A DNA stretch of 64,000 nt from NCBI GenBank assembly GCA_007258455.2, contig VDFB02270651.1, positions 698,116,217-698,180,216 on the forward strand, written 5' to 3'. The stretch's first letter is position 1; each line of letters starts with the position of its first letter. The position numbers and the translations under genes are program-made. Of this stretch, positions 46,619 through 58,980 are shown in pieces. The DNA comes from Sequoia sempervirens. Lineage: Eukaryota; Streptophyta; Pinopsida; Cupressales; Cupressaceae. The notes beneath the pieces were generated by a model. The model did not search any database and was not told the DNA's origin. It saw only the letters and a program-made list of their open reading frames with translations.

Positions 46619-48744
46619 TGTTAGCTCTCAAAAACACAAGTTTGAACCATGAAAGGTTGCCAAGCTTTCACAACATTTCAGGGTAATAGACAAGGCCAAG
46701 TGAATTGAACCTTCTACTCTACAGGTGCTGCTAGACCTAGGTGGGTGTACCTAAATGAAATGAAGTAGACTTAATGTACTTGTCTCTCTTGAAATGTTTT
46801 TCCCACAATGGAAGATGTGAGTGGACAAATAAAACTAAATTTGGTATAGATTGTATAGCAATATTTTAAAACTAAATCCTAATATGCTCAGTTAACAGAT
46901 GTAAAGAAAATGAATGAATCTAAATGGTGAAATGTAGAGACTAGTTGCTTATTAGGTATGTGGAGTCAAATGAAATAGCAATGGGCAACCTCTTTCTAGA
47001 AAACACTCAAATTTTTGGCATATGTTTTGTTTATAACTCATATAAACATGCAAGGCTATGATTGCTAAGCTCTTCTTAATAATCCAGATGAATTTCCCTG
47101 ATTACTATGATGAATCAAAAGGATTTAATTTTTTCTTGAAAGAACCAATCAATTAACCACACAGATACAACAAATGTGCACTGAAAAATTGAATATAAAC
47201 TTGTTATACCAATTTAAACAACCAGAAAGCATCAATCTTGGAGACAAATTAGTAATACTTTCGATAAACACAACAAACAATTGGCACCAGAAATAAGCAG
47301 CCGCATCAACTGATTTTCATTGAAATTTCCATTTGAAATCATGCATCATAGCCTTTGATCCAAAAATTTTATTCTACTATATCCATTTCTAGTCTATCTA
47401 CCATCTAATCTACTATCTCATTATATGTTCATTTACAATCGTAAATGAACATTTGTACATTTGCATCTGAAAAGACACATCGCTTCACATTCCATGTCGG
47501 CAGGCAATTGTATTCGAACTTCAATTAACAATCTTTGAGACATTCACCGAGACATCCCATAGTTATGTCAAAGTCCAAAGTCCTATCGATAGATATCCCT
47601 TTTGATCCTTTTGTTTCGCTGTGACCCATGGAGTCAGGAAGACGTCTCACAGATCACACTGTGTTTTACCGATATGCCCCCGTAGTATCCTTCTAGTCAC
47701 TAAGACATAAACACACTCTTGCCAATGAAACCACATTTCGGCGTGACCTTCAAGTTTCTCACTAATGAAAATGATCTTACTGATGAAATAAATTTCATCA
47801 GAAAGACTATGAATCTTTGAAAAGACTCATACCAATGCCAAATGTCTCGCTGAACCCATTCCTCCAGATTACTCTATTCAGTGAGACTCTCCCCAAAGTA
47901 TTCTATCGGCATGACTTATAGGTCGGCAGGACTACATGACTTCCTCCCGATAGTTCTTTGATATAATCCCTCCACTGTGTCAGCAAGACCAAACACCTTT
48001 GGTAAGACTTTACTCTAATGCAGTTTAGTCTTACCGATATGCATATCCTCATCAGTGTGATATATGGGTCGCTATGACAAATATCATTCTCACACTGATG
48101 CAACAAAATGTTGATGTGACAAAACGGGTTAGAAAGACTGTATAACCTTACCCCGACAACCCTTGATAGGATTCCCCTGTGCACGTCGGTGAGACCGGAG
48201 GTACTCACCGAGACCTCATTCTGATATACTTTAGTCTTACCAAAGTGTATATCCTTATTGCTGTGATATTTGAGTTGGTGAGACTACGCAGCTTTCTCCC
48301 GATAGCCATCTGATGGAATCCTTTTGCGCTTTATCAGCAAGACCCAATGCTTTCGATAAGACATTACTCTGATAGTCTTTTGTTTAGCCGATACATCATT
48401 CCACACACTGGTCAGTGAGACATATATGAGTTCGCTATGACTCATCCCGATAGAATTCTCTTGCCGATATGATCTTTCTGTCACTGAAACAAAGATGTGT
48501 CCTTCCAATAATCTGCAACAAGTATACATTAGTTAAAAATATAGGTCAAGGAGACCTTCACCCTGTCTTGCCAATATGGGTAATACAATGAAATATCAAG
48601 GACTAGATGAATTCTAATGGAGCATATGAAAAAATATGAGCATGACACCATGAGGAAGGAATTTTATGCTTATGGTGGGGAATTATTTTGGAAACTGATG
48701 AATGGAATTGACTATAAAATATTCAAAATTTTATAGTTCTAACA
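46619..48744 (-). repeat. Element B 5' LTR
   Basis: Begins TGTTAG and ends CTAACA in plus coordinates; matches 31503-33628. Most differences seen by eye are transitions. Confidence 0.92.
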
Positions 48745-49449
48745 GGGTGAGTACTTTTTCCCACTACAACAGGCCTCTAAAGGTATTAATAAAGCAGGAT
48801 AACAAGTCTAGCATTCTGTTCACCCAGTTAAGGGGAGAGAATAAGCCTATTGCTTTCAAAACACAATGAACATGGGGTTCAAACTATTTCTTTAATTAAG
48901 CTAGATGCATTATCTTAACCAAAGGAAAAGCAATAATTGAAATTAAATCCCAACAAACATCATTAGCAATTTGTGAATTTTTGTCTTTGACCTACATAAA
49001 TGTTTCTGACCATCATCTTTGACAAGCATATTTTGCACCTGGAACACAAAATATAGTGATTAATCCTCATATTTTTTAAATTATGTAACAATACCTAGAT
49101 GCGCCACAATAGTTATCAAATGTGCTCAAACATAATGTAAATGTGTAAAATAATAGTTCTATGCACCACAAAATTTAGTCAATGCACTAAAAGAAAAGGT
49201 CAATGGGCTAAAAGGAAACCCCCTAATTAGTGAAATAGAGTATTGGATGCACCAAAACAATAGTTGTATGCACTGGAGTATTTCATGGATGTTCCATAAC
49301 AGTGCTCGGATGTGCTAAAATATTTGTCGTATGCATCGTAAAAACTCTTGATCACGCTAAAACAAAACATGTCAGAAGCCTACAAGCAAACTTTTCTGAA
49401 AAAGATGTTAAAAATGAGGTTTTTCGGCCCCATAGTGGGTGCAAATTTA
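48745..49449. other. Element A internal sequence right of element B, with a decayed 20-24 bp repeat
   Basis: No gene. 49090-49370 carries degenerate GATGCACCAAAACAATAG units related to the array at 30410-30740. Next to the right LTR is the possible primer-binding site of element A at 49426-49444. Confidence 0.5.
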
Positions 49450-50632
49450 TGTGTGAGTAAAATATGTGTAAAGGAATAACAAACACAATCAATAAGACAT
49501 TATATCAATATATTTAAACAACAATTAATCTAATAGAAACAAGAAATCTATTGAAAGCGTCATATTTCTCTCTATCTCCAAAGATTTATTAAATCATTGT
49601 GGCTCTCGGATTTTGTAAGCACTGTGACTATTAAAAATGCCAATCTAGAGAATGAGATACTTTTAAATGCAAGAAACTAATCTTATATGATGATTTCTAA
49701 ATGATATGTTGATGATATTGTGATTAAAATTGACATGAAACTGATAAAAGAAGCTACAGTAAACTAATATGCAGCTAAATGAAAATCCATGATTTCTATT
49801 CTAAAATGATTGCTATTGCTATTTCTATTTTTTATTTGCTAAAATTCTTGATTGCTCAATTGATATTTCTACAGAGTAAGTTTGCACAAAGTTGGGATCT
49901 TTTTCCTGTAGAAAGAGGTTGTATTTATAGATTCACGACAACGGGGCAACAAAGAAAAGGTCTAGATTTGATTTGAAGGATTCAATGGTGAAATATGAAG
50001 AAGCCTAAGATGATTATGGAGATTTTTCCTCCCCACAAAAACATTTAGCCAAAGGATAAGAAGAATCGATGGAAGAAGATGAAGAAGTTTGTCTACAAAT
50101 TTGTCTCCAAATTTGTCCGTGAAGGTTGAGTTGAATTAATTAGATATCAAATATCTAATTTGGTAGGTGCATATGATGAGTGAAAAGAGGAATTAAATAT
50201 AGAAATATGCCTTTATTTGAATATTTAGATTTATTCAATTTTAGCAAAAGAGGATATTAATTTTATTAAAACAAACTATAGTAAGTTGTTTATTAAATTA
50301 AGATGGAAGAAATAGATAATTAAATAAAAAAAATTATGTGAACTTGTTTATTTAATTAAGATAGAATGATGTGATTAAGATATAATAAATAGGAGAATTC
50401 GACAATTAAATAAAACAAAGTATTAAATTTGTTTATTTAATTTAGATGAAATAATAGAAGAATTAGATAATTAAATAAAGCAAAGTATTAAATTTGTTTA
50501 TTTAATTTAAATAGAATTATACGATAAAGATAGAAGAATTTAAATGTGAACTATATAAATAAATAATTTTATTTATTTAATAGTAGATGAATTAAAGGAT
50601 TCAATTAATCAAATAAATTGTATTTAATTAAT
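49450..50632 (-). repeat. Element A 5' LTR (right copy), outer end missing
   Basis: Similar to 23003-24195. Similarity stops near 50632, about 50 bases before the end seen in the left copy. Confidence 0.6.
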
Positions 50633-51959
50633 TAGATTATCCATACCATTTTTAAGTGTATACAATAGTTATCTAAACACAAACTTTCACACAAAGTCAC
50701 GAGTCTTGATCATTTCCAAGCATGTCAGTTAACCTTCATATCGATATCCTATACATTGAAAATAAATCAATATCCAATGAATGTCTTAACAAATACATCT
50801 TTCCTAAAATAGACACCATTTTAGGTATCAACTAAAATAACTCTCTCTAGCAAGAGATATGATGGAATTGATATTTTTATTATGATATTTTCTTTTGGAT
50901 TTATCTTTTTGTCTCATTCACATCTCTCAATCAAAACTACCTTTATCTTCAATATCTTGGTATGTCTAGAAGGATACGTAATGGAGCATTTTCATTTCTT
51001 TCGTCCACTGTGCTTGTTGGATGTTCTTGTAATACAACCCTGGAGAATACTTTCCTTGTGTGTGTAGGGATGGTCTAGAGCAATACAACAACTAGTGCAT
51101 ATCAGGTTATTTATATCTTTTGTGTATTTTTCTTCTTACTTCGATGGCTTCATTCTCTCACATGATCAAACAAGGTGTCCATATGTCATGTATGACCAAT
51201 GATACTCCTATCTATTTGTAGAGTCAAAGTCCATGCAATAGATACATCACCTTGGTTCTTCATACCTTGGTGCATTGTGTCTACTTGCCACATCAAATAA
51301 GGATTTCTCTATGTTAATTATGTGGCATAATCTAAAAACAAAAAGTAAATTAATATATCCTATCTCATCACATATTTAATGAAATCTCAGAATAATCATA
51401 GGTTTGTTGATATCTGGATCAACATTGTCATTCATATATCATTCTATTCATCTCATTTCATCTCATTTTTCTATCCATACTAATGTTCCTATCAAAGTAT
51501 CATGAATTAAAAAAATTATATGCATCCACCCTGCATCTATAAATCATCAGTACCATCTCATTGACATCCATCCTACATACTCATAATATAGTCATATGAA
51601 AATACAAAAAAGAATCATGATCATATCATCATCCATGTCAACATCTCACATCTACCAATGATTAGTATAAGCATAATCATATATCAATCATCACATCATG
51701 ATAAAAGAAACATCATCATAACACATACATCTTTGCATCCATAATCGTACATAAGATAACATGATAAAATATCAATGTGTATACATAAAATAATAACATG
51801 ATCACAAAATCATCACTTATCTCATATATAATAAAAAATGGTTGTCATAATACATATCAAATGTGAGTGATATACATCAAAATATACATGAGGTTAATTA
51901 TAGCCAATGAATGTGTATACATCATTAAATCTATCTACATCAACATATGGATATAAAAA
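50633..51959. other. AT-rich stretch without a recognisable gene
   Basis: Nothing supported. 51540-51930 is rich in CATCA/ATCAT words (low complexity). Confidence 0.5.
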
Positions 51960-53620
51960 TATCTATGTACAAGTCATTCTACCTTGAACTCTCTCAATCC
52001 TCTCAATCGAGAGGAGGCTGATTTGGTGGTGGCTCCATTGGCTATCATTGATGCCCCTGTCCATCTGATGGAGCTTGTGAGGGCCTATGTATATTGTACA
52101 AGTGAGATCACCTACCCCTATGCTTGTGCAACAACCTCTAACTAATCTTTGTGTGTATTCTCTTGGGCTAGCTATAGTTGGACCTGCTATCATTGACTAT
52201 TCTCTACATCCAATCGAGTCTAGACCCGATCATGCTCAGTATTGAGCTCATCTCTCTCTATCTATGCCTTCGTAAGTTGTCCTAAGAGACCACCCCTCTC
52301 ATATCTAAATCCATCACAACTCTGGTGTGCTTGATCTCTTTCAATCTAAAGGCCATCACGATCCTAGCATGCTTGGTCCCTCTCTTACAGAACAATCTAG
52401 AGTCTTTGATCCTGACCCCTTGCAATAACTACCACCTACTACTATGGTGGAACCTGTGGTCCTTGACCTTGTCCTCAATCCTCCACTTAGGATTCCTCTA
52501 CCTCAATCTTCTATCTCTTCTAGTGCTATCTACTAGACTCATCCCTACATCTCCTACCTCAAACATCACCTCCAAGTAGATCTATGAATATAAAAGGTCT
52601 ACAAGTCGTGAACTAGATAGCATACTCTATAGTGGTCTTGGGATCTACACTATTTGCATAGGCCCACAGTACTTGAACAAGATGGTCAAAATCTTCTATG
52701 GTTTTATGAATGACTGGCGTGGGATCACACTCGACTATCTCTTTGACTATCCTTACAAATACTACTTGATAATCATCTCGGGGAACATCTTGTGCCCCCC
52801 AAACTATTTTCTCACCTTGTCAGGTAAATACCTCTCTAGTATATGTGGAGTGCAACCTAGCAACCACCGAGTCTATCTACAATATGGGAGATGCTCACTG
52901 TCATTATCCTAGACCTCTATCTGTAACCATGGCCTCTAAGTAAACTCGTTCATATCATTGATCATTCTCGTCTAGTGGGCTATCTCCTCCATGTAATGGT
53001 GTGTCAACATACCATTGTATTTGAATATGAAAGTCTCTCCAACATCTCAATATAGATCCTCGATAGGCCTGAGCACTATGATGTGCTACCATGCCCAAAT
53101 GTGAAGAACTATAGCACCTGCTGATAAGATGGTAGCACCCTTGCACACTACCTGATGCATTTCATGGTAGAGGTGTGCAATAATTCAAGGGCATCAAGTA
53201 TAGACAATTGCATCCTCAAGGATCCTCCCTAGGACCCTCCCCCATCTAGGGTTGAATAACCTAAAGCACCTATTCGGAAAGAGTGGTCCCATGATGAGTT
53301 CGATGACCACAATGGTAACATAATAAAAAATTCCTACATACTCCCTAAGATCCACCTATCCCTCCATGAGCTTGATCTCACCATCACTCAGAACACACTG
53401 TAAATCCTCAAATCCTCAATCCACATCATAAAAAACTTGCTCTCCATGAATAGGCACCTTGAGTATCTGCCACACATCCTCGAATGTGATGGTGGCCTAA
53501 TTGGTTCAAAAGTGAAAGGAAGAGGTTGCAAAATGCCACTTCTCGACCACTGTAGTAATGAGTGCTAAGTGCACTTGAATCTCATGCATGGAAAAACCTA
53601 ATCTTCATAGCTGAAAAGCT
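51960..53620 (-). pseudogene. Plant mobile domain (PMD, aminotransferase-like) relic
   Basis: A minus-strand frame runs from about 53600 and can be followed with many stops. MHEIQVHLALITTVVEKWHF and TITFEDVWQILKVPIHGEQV match the start of the plant mobile domain (LI..LVERW...TFH..., then T.TL.DV..LLGLPVHG). Farther on are GPLFPNRCFRLFNPRWGRVL and HILERYLPDKVRKQFGGHKM, which fits the R-Y-L-P-x-R-V-x-R-Q-F-G block near the end of PMD proteins. Downstream is charged, unrecognised sequence to 51960. PMD occurs in host proteins such as MAIN/MAIL1 and in many transposon-borne copies. A transposon copy is more likely here, given the surroundings. Heavily mutated. Confidence 0.6.
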
Positions 53621-53759
53621 AGTCATCCTCTCCAAAACCTATGGTATCCGCTCTTGAGAGATGAGAAGGTTTAGGGTAGCCTACAAGCATAATTCGCACA
53701 ATGTCAATTTTCCTAAAAAAATGCAAAAAATCTAAGTAAATAATGTCTAAAGAATAAAA

Positions 53760-53940
53760 GTGAGCCATTTTGCAAAGGCTTCACACTGTTTCCAGTGAAA
53801 GGTGTCACCTCTTTGAAAAGGTGTCACACTTTTTCAAAGGTTCCTTGCTCTCAATCATTTTCATATTCATCACCTTTTTTCAAAGGCATCAAACCTAACT
53901 TTTCAAATGTGTCACCTTATTTCAAAGGCGTCACTGTCAT
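53760..53940. repeat. Degenerate 15-25 bp repeat (TTTCAAAGGTGTCAC)
   Basis: At least six spaced copies of TTTCAAAGG(T/C)(G/A)TCAC or close forms, irregularly spaced. No ORF. Confidence 0.6.
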
Positions 53941-53945
53941 GCCCT

Positions 53946-55440
53946 AAATCTTACCTCACTTAAACACAATTTTTTTGTAACATAAAAACTAAGAAAAATT
54001 CCCAAAATGGTTAAATAAATTAATTCCATTAAGAGATTATACTTTACAAACACATTAAGAGTTCTACAAATGATTCCTACACATCAAGGATATTAGCACA
54101 CTTTAACGCCACTTGCTAAAACAAATGTTTTTCTTCATTTCCATAATGAGAGTAGTATTAAATATAATTTATTAATTAACATTATCTAAATTATTTGAAC
54201 TCCTAATTTCCAAAAATCAAACTCACCAACACTATTTAATTACTAATCTTATTTCAATTTAAATGATACATTGGTTTCTATTATAATTCCAATTCTTCCT
54301 TGCAACAATCTATTTAGTTCTCCTTCCTTTTTATTTGTTTAGTCTATTTTATTACTAGAATCCTAAGGAATGATTATTAAAACCCATTGCTTCAAAATCT
54401 CTCCCTTCACAAAACCAAATTAAGTTATTATTACTAATTAGAACTCACATGAAAAAAAATCAAAATAGTTATATGTTCAATTAAGCAATTTTACTTACCA
54501 TAACTATTTACTTGTATTTTTATATAGTTTGATATGTATTTATGAATTATTATTATAGACTGAAGTAATCCACAAAATACCCATACACAATTACTACCTT
54601 TATACACCATCTACTAAATTCAATATTATTCAACACGACAAATAAAGTTAGTAATAAAATAACATGATTTTGATTTAGTAATGCCTAGAATTGGTTGAGT
54701 TTATCAATTGACAACTCAACTCACATAACTCCCAAGGATATAAAACATTACCAAGTAATCCTTGATCTTGAATATCAAATGACCTGTTGGTGTCTAATGT
54801 AAGCCTAAAAAAGGAAAAAAAATTTAATACCTTCAAGTACTAATAGCGTGACTAGTGACAATTAGAAGACTATCTCAATTACAACTTCTTTAAGACTATG
54901 CTAATTCATTGCACAAAATTGGTTAAAAGTTAACAACTTGTTAATGAGTGACATGAATGGTAATAGGTTCATGGAAACTACAACAAGGATCATTTTAAGT
55001 GGTAATAGTTTCACTAGAAAAAATGAACCTCCATAACAAAAGGTGGTGAATAAGTGTGTTTAATGAGAATTGACCAACCTACCATTGTAGGTTAAATTGT
55101 GGACAATTACAAATTGACATTTATGAAATGCATATGAATTGCAAGAAAACATAAACATGCGCAGAAATATAGCTAAATGCTAAACCATCCAATATTTCTA
55201 AATATCACATTGTTGGTTTGGAAAATTAAACCATTATCCATTGAATATTGAACCATTGAAAATAGGGTTCATCAAGATGATGAACCACTTATTTTTACAT
55301 ATGTTTCATTCAATTTATGAGGGTTATAATGCATAAATAAGAATAAAAAATCAAACCTAACCAATTTAGCAATCAAAACGTAGGTTTTAAGAGGGTCAAA
55401 TACTACGTACTTGTTGCAAAAAAGTGCTTTTCCAAGCCTC
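53946..55440. other. AT-rich stretch without a recognisable gene
   Basis: No supported ORF, terminal repeat or RNA gene seen. Confidence 0.5.
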
Positions 55441-55445
55441 ACTAA

Positions 55446-56300
55446 GGACTCATTTACCCAGTGGTGAATGGGTCCTGGCTAGGGTTTTGGAAAATTAATT
55501 TTTGGGTTTTGTTCTTCAATGTTTGCAACTCCAAACTCCACGTGTTTAGCTCCCGAAAGTCGAAAATGAATTATGTAGAAGACTTTATGTGATTTTGCAA
55601 GAAAGATGACAACTTTGCAACTTTGATACCTTTTGTTCTCCAATTGATCTTCAACCTAAAACCTGTAATCACACATCAAAGGAGAAGAAAAATGTTGTTT
55701 TGTTAGGGAATAGGGGTTTTCCTTGGTAAAACCCAGTTTTGGTGATTAGACCTTGAAATGAAACAATGCATAAAAGGAAAGATGAATGAACAATGTAATT
55801 CCACAACTTACCAATCCTTAATTGAATATTGGATTGAAAATCTAAAATTTAGCATGAAATGGCCTCAATGAGTGTAGATCTTGATTATGAACTTGGCATA
55901 AGATAATGGCTTTGAATAATTGAACTTGATCACCAATGCTACATCATCACATTAGCTCAACAACATGCATGAATTTGACACGATGAAATGGATATTTTAT
56001 TGCTGCAATGAACTTTAATAATTTTCCCTTGAATGCCTTCTTGAATACTCTTGAATACTCTCTTGATCATAAGTTTTCTAGTAGGACTTGAATACTTGAA
56101 AGCTTAGATCAAACTATGTGAAATAACCATGCATTTATACTTATCTTACTCTTAATTCTTGAAATTCAAATAACACAAGCCAACATCAAATCTATGATTT
56201 GAAATCATTAAATTACTACCAAAAACCTATATGAAGGTGGGATGCTAGGGTTAAGTGAGGACCCATTTTCCATAGGGTGAATGGGTCCTAGCATACTTAG
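55446..56300 (-). repeat. Family F repeat copy 2 (LTR-like), left arm of an inverted pair
   Basis: Bounded by palindromes at 55446-55475 and 56259-56288. 55640-56160 matches the reverse complement of 57040-57545: both carry the GGGGTTTTCCTTGGT block, AATGTTGTTTnnTTAG, TGTAGATCTTGA, a cluster of CTTGAATAC words, and a TATA-like GTATAAATGC. No coding. Confidence 0.6.
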
Positions 56301-56792
56301 TTAGAACACACTTCAAGAATGTAGTGTCGAAAAATGTCATTGGTAACATTTTCACACTTGTTTGAGCCCTTCTTATAAAATTGATCCTAATGATGCCTTG
56401 ACTTAGTGTTGTAATGTGTTTAACACACACATTAGGTCTTGGGCCCTTGTGAACTAATGAATTTAAATTGTACCTTGTTAAGGTGTTGTGAAGTGTTGTA
56501 ACACACTTTCACACTTTTCTAAGGTTTTATCAATTAACTAAACCTAATAAACTTCTTTAATCAAAATGTACCTTAATCATGCTTATTTAGAGTGTAGTAA
56601 AGTGTTGTAACACACTTTCACACTTTTCTAAGGTTATCATTAATAATTGGGCTTTGTTATGCTTTAATTGGCCTTATTTTGCATCCACAAGCCCTATTTA
56701 ATGCATCTTTTTGAGGATAATCCTGAAACAAATCAACATCCAATCACAATTCAATTGTTTTCAACTTGTGTGGCCCAGATTTAGTGATCTAT

Positions 56793-56822
56793 GACTCATT
56801 CGCCACCTTGGGCGAATGAGTC
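56793..56822. repeat. Perfect 12-bp-arm palindrome
   Basis: Arms GACTCATTCGCC and GGCGAATGAGTC are exact reverse complements around ACCTTG. This is the cleanest member of the hairpin series. Confidence 0.95.
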
Positions 56823-56889
56823 CCACATAGGCTTTTGGGTCTTGAACCTGGTTTCACACCTTTCTAAGCATTTTTTAAAATGGTCCCAT

Positions 56890-57870
56890 AAATTATGCCT
56901 AATAGGACTCATTCTCCACCTTGGGAAAATGAGTCCCATGTGGCCCAAATCAAAATTAATTCAAATTTTTGGTGGGATTTTATCCTCCTAGATCTGATGT
57001 CAACTTGTAGTGTTGTAATTTAAGGAATTCTTGCATCATTGAGTATAAATACAAGGTTCTTTCACTCATTTTTCACCTAAGCATTCAAGTATTCATCCTT
57101 ATAGAAAATTGGAGTTCATAGGAGTATTCAAGTGTTTACAAGAGTATTCAAGTGTCTTCAAGAGAAGATTATCAAGCATTATAGAGCATTATTCAAGCAT
57201 AAGCATCATGTCAAAGTCTTCATGCATCATGTTTTTTTTTACCTAACAATTGCGATGTAGGATTTCATGATTCAAGCAAGTGGTCAATTCAAGAAAGAGT
57301 CAAGATCTACATCCATTGGATCCACTTCATACATGTTTGCAACACTTCATTGCTAGGGTTTGGTGAGTTTCAACATCATATTTTGTTCATTCATCATTCA
57401 CCATTCCTATTTCATTCTATTTCAAGGTTTGATTACTAAAACAGGGCTTGACCAAGGAAAACCCCTATCCACTAATGAAACAACATTTTTTCCTCTCTTT
57501 AGTGTGTGATTTGTAGGTTTAGATTGAAGATACATTGAAGAGCAAGCTTGGAGAAATTTTTCAAAGTGCATAAAGTGGTCAAAGTTGTCATCATGGACTG
57601 GAGATGCTTGGATAACTTCTACAAGTTGTAAATTAGGGTTTCAGATACAAAAATTAGTTGGGAAGCATAGAGAAGACCTTGAAGAAAAGATTCAAACCTT
57701 GAAGTTTTAGAAAATCCTAACTCAATTGATTCACCAATTCTGGCGAATGAGTTCTAGTTTAGGTCAAAATTTATATTTTTAGAGATTCAGATACCCATTT
57801 TCCAAATTCTTATTTTTGCACAATTCCAGATTTGGGATTGATTTTCCCAACTTTGAGAATGAGTCCCACT
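56890..57870 (+). repeat. Family F repeat copy 3 (LTR-like), right arm of the inverted pair
   Basis: Reverse-oriented partner of 55446-56300. A TATA box (TATAAATA, 57044-57051) is followed by a leader with repeated TTCAAGTnTT words, then the CCTTGGTCA/AAGGAAAACCCCTA block (57450-57470). A palindrome lies at 56905-56936, and two weaker ones near 57727 and 57834. The promoter-like sequence and the position ahead of an ORF suggest an LTR reading rightwards. Confidence 0.55.
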
Positions 57871-58764
57871 CAGCATTAAAGTCAAAATTTCTAGCATTTC
57901 AGACCTCCTTCTAGCCATCTTCAGATTTCTAGGTGTACATATTCCATTCTATAGCTTTCTATTTTGTTTAATTTGCATCTTTAGGTCATTTAGTAAGTCA
58001 TTGCATCAAACTAGGTTTAAACATTCCATCTTGCATTTTATTTGTTTTTCCAAGCCCTAGCTTGGTGGTAAACCCCTCATTAATTTATATTCAGCCCCTA
58101 GGACAACCCTATTGCAAGATCTCTTTCTCCTTTGCATTGAGATCTCTAGGGTTTGTTTTTGAATGGGAGAGAGTGAAGATTGTCCTTCTAGGTCATAAAC
58201 ACTAGAAAATAAACTATTTTCCACCATTCATTTTGGTGAACCTGCATTTAGAACATCATTATTCTAATTTGGAGTGTATTATCATCTCGGATCTTGCTTG
58301 CATTAACATTGAATTAGGACTTGCATTAGTTAATTGGCATTCTAGGGTTTCCAATTTTGCATTAGTGAAAGTTCATATAGCTTGCATTTTGCATCTCATT
58401 TCATTGAAAATTAAACAAAATATACATTTGCACTTAGTTTATAGAGCATACAACAAAAAAAGCATCAAAATCAATTAAATTTTTTTAATTTTTTTGAAAA
58501 AATCCCTACTGGGACTCATTCACCACCTTGGTTGAATCAGTCCTAGTGCACATTCTGCGTTGCATTTGCTGAAATTTAAAACATTATTTTTGAGCTCCTG
58601 TTTGTTGTTGTTACCTTTCTATTCTAGTTTATAAGATTTATATTTCATTCAATTAATTACATCTAGTCTAAATTAGTTCATCTTGTGCATTGATTAAATT
58701 CAAAATTGCTTCTAAAACATTTCATTTTACATTGCTGCATAGTTTAGAATTTGAAATTTGCATC

Positions 58765-58980
58765 ATGGATATGTGCTTTGGTAAACTATGGATGTCCTTG
58801 AAGTCTTTAGTGGATGTGTCAAGTTTTTCTTTTGGAAATAATCCTAATGAAGTTGAATCAACTCATGCTCCTTCAACTCCTAATGCATGTCCTCCTTGTG
58901 ATGTTGACATCATTGGAGAAGATGACGACAACATGAATAAGTTCCTAAATGATTTTATTAACAACCTTGAAGCTAACTAA
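58765..58980 (+). CDS. Short unidentified ORF, truncated by or ending at element E
   Basis: Reads MDMCFGKLWMSLKSLVDVSS, then a Pro/Cys/Asp-rich middle, and ends FLNDFINNLEAN with its TAA directly against the LTR of element E. It lies downstream of the family F copy with a TATA box, so it could be the start of a retroelement coding region, but I recognise no domain. It may equally be a chance ORF. The region 57871-58764 upstream has no clear gene. Confidence 0.25.
   Translation: MDMCFGKLWMSLKSLVDVSSFSFGNNPNEVESTHAPSTPNACPPCDVDIIGEDDDNMNKFLNDFINNLEAN

Larger units (their letters stand above)
31503..48744 (-). mobile_element. Element B: Ty3/gypsy LTR retrotransposon, Tat/Ogre type, minus strand
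   Basis: A full-length element with two 2126-bp LTRs that begin TGTTAG and end CTAACA (CTAATA in the left copy), flanked by a perfect 5-bp duplication GGGTG at 31498-31502 and 48745-48749. The minus-strand PBS at 46598-46615 reads TGGCGACTCTACTGAGGA, close to the 3' end of plant tRNA-Arg, which Ogre-type elements use. The coding order is gag, protease, a first RNase H, RT, a second RNase H, integrase. Without nested C the element is about 11.1 kb. The RNase H located upstream of RT is the distinctive feature. Stops and a tandem duplication in RT make it inactive. Confidence 0.92.
23003..50632 (-). mobile_element. Element A: large LTR element without recognisable pol, minus strand; host of nested B and C
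   Basis: Two matching segments, 23003-24195 and 49450-50632, begin TGTGTGAGTAAAATATGTGTAA in plus coordinates and are similar for about 1.2 kb. I read them as the 3' and 5' LTRs of a minus-strand element. Next to the right copy, minus-strand TTGCACCCACTATGGGGCC (plus 49426-49444) resembles the plant primer-site form TGGnGCCCACnGTGGGGC. Next to the left copy, minus-strand TGAGGGGGCA (plus 24243-24252) could be the polypurine tract. The right LTR seems to lack its outer 50-60 bases. The internal region holds a low-complexity ORF and repeats but no protease, RT or integrase, so it looks like a large non-autonomous (LARD-like) element. No target duplication can be shown. Confidence 0.5.

Noticed and set aside
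52325..52579. Leucine-rich plus-strand ORF as a membrane protein
   Set aside because: It is the antisense of the charged tail of the PMD relic.
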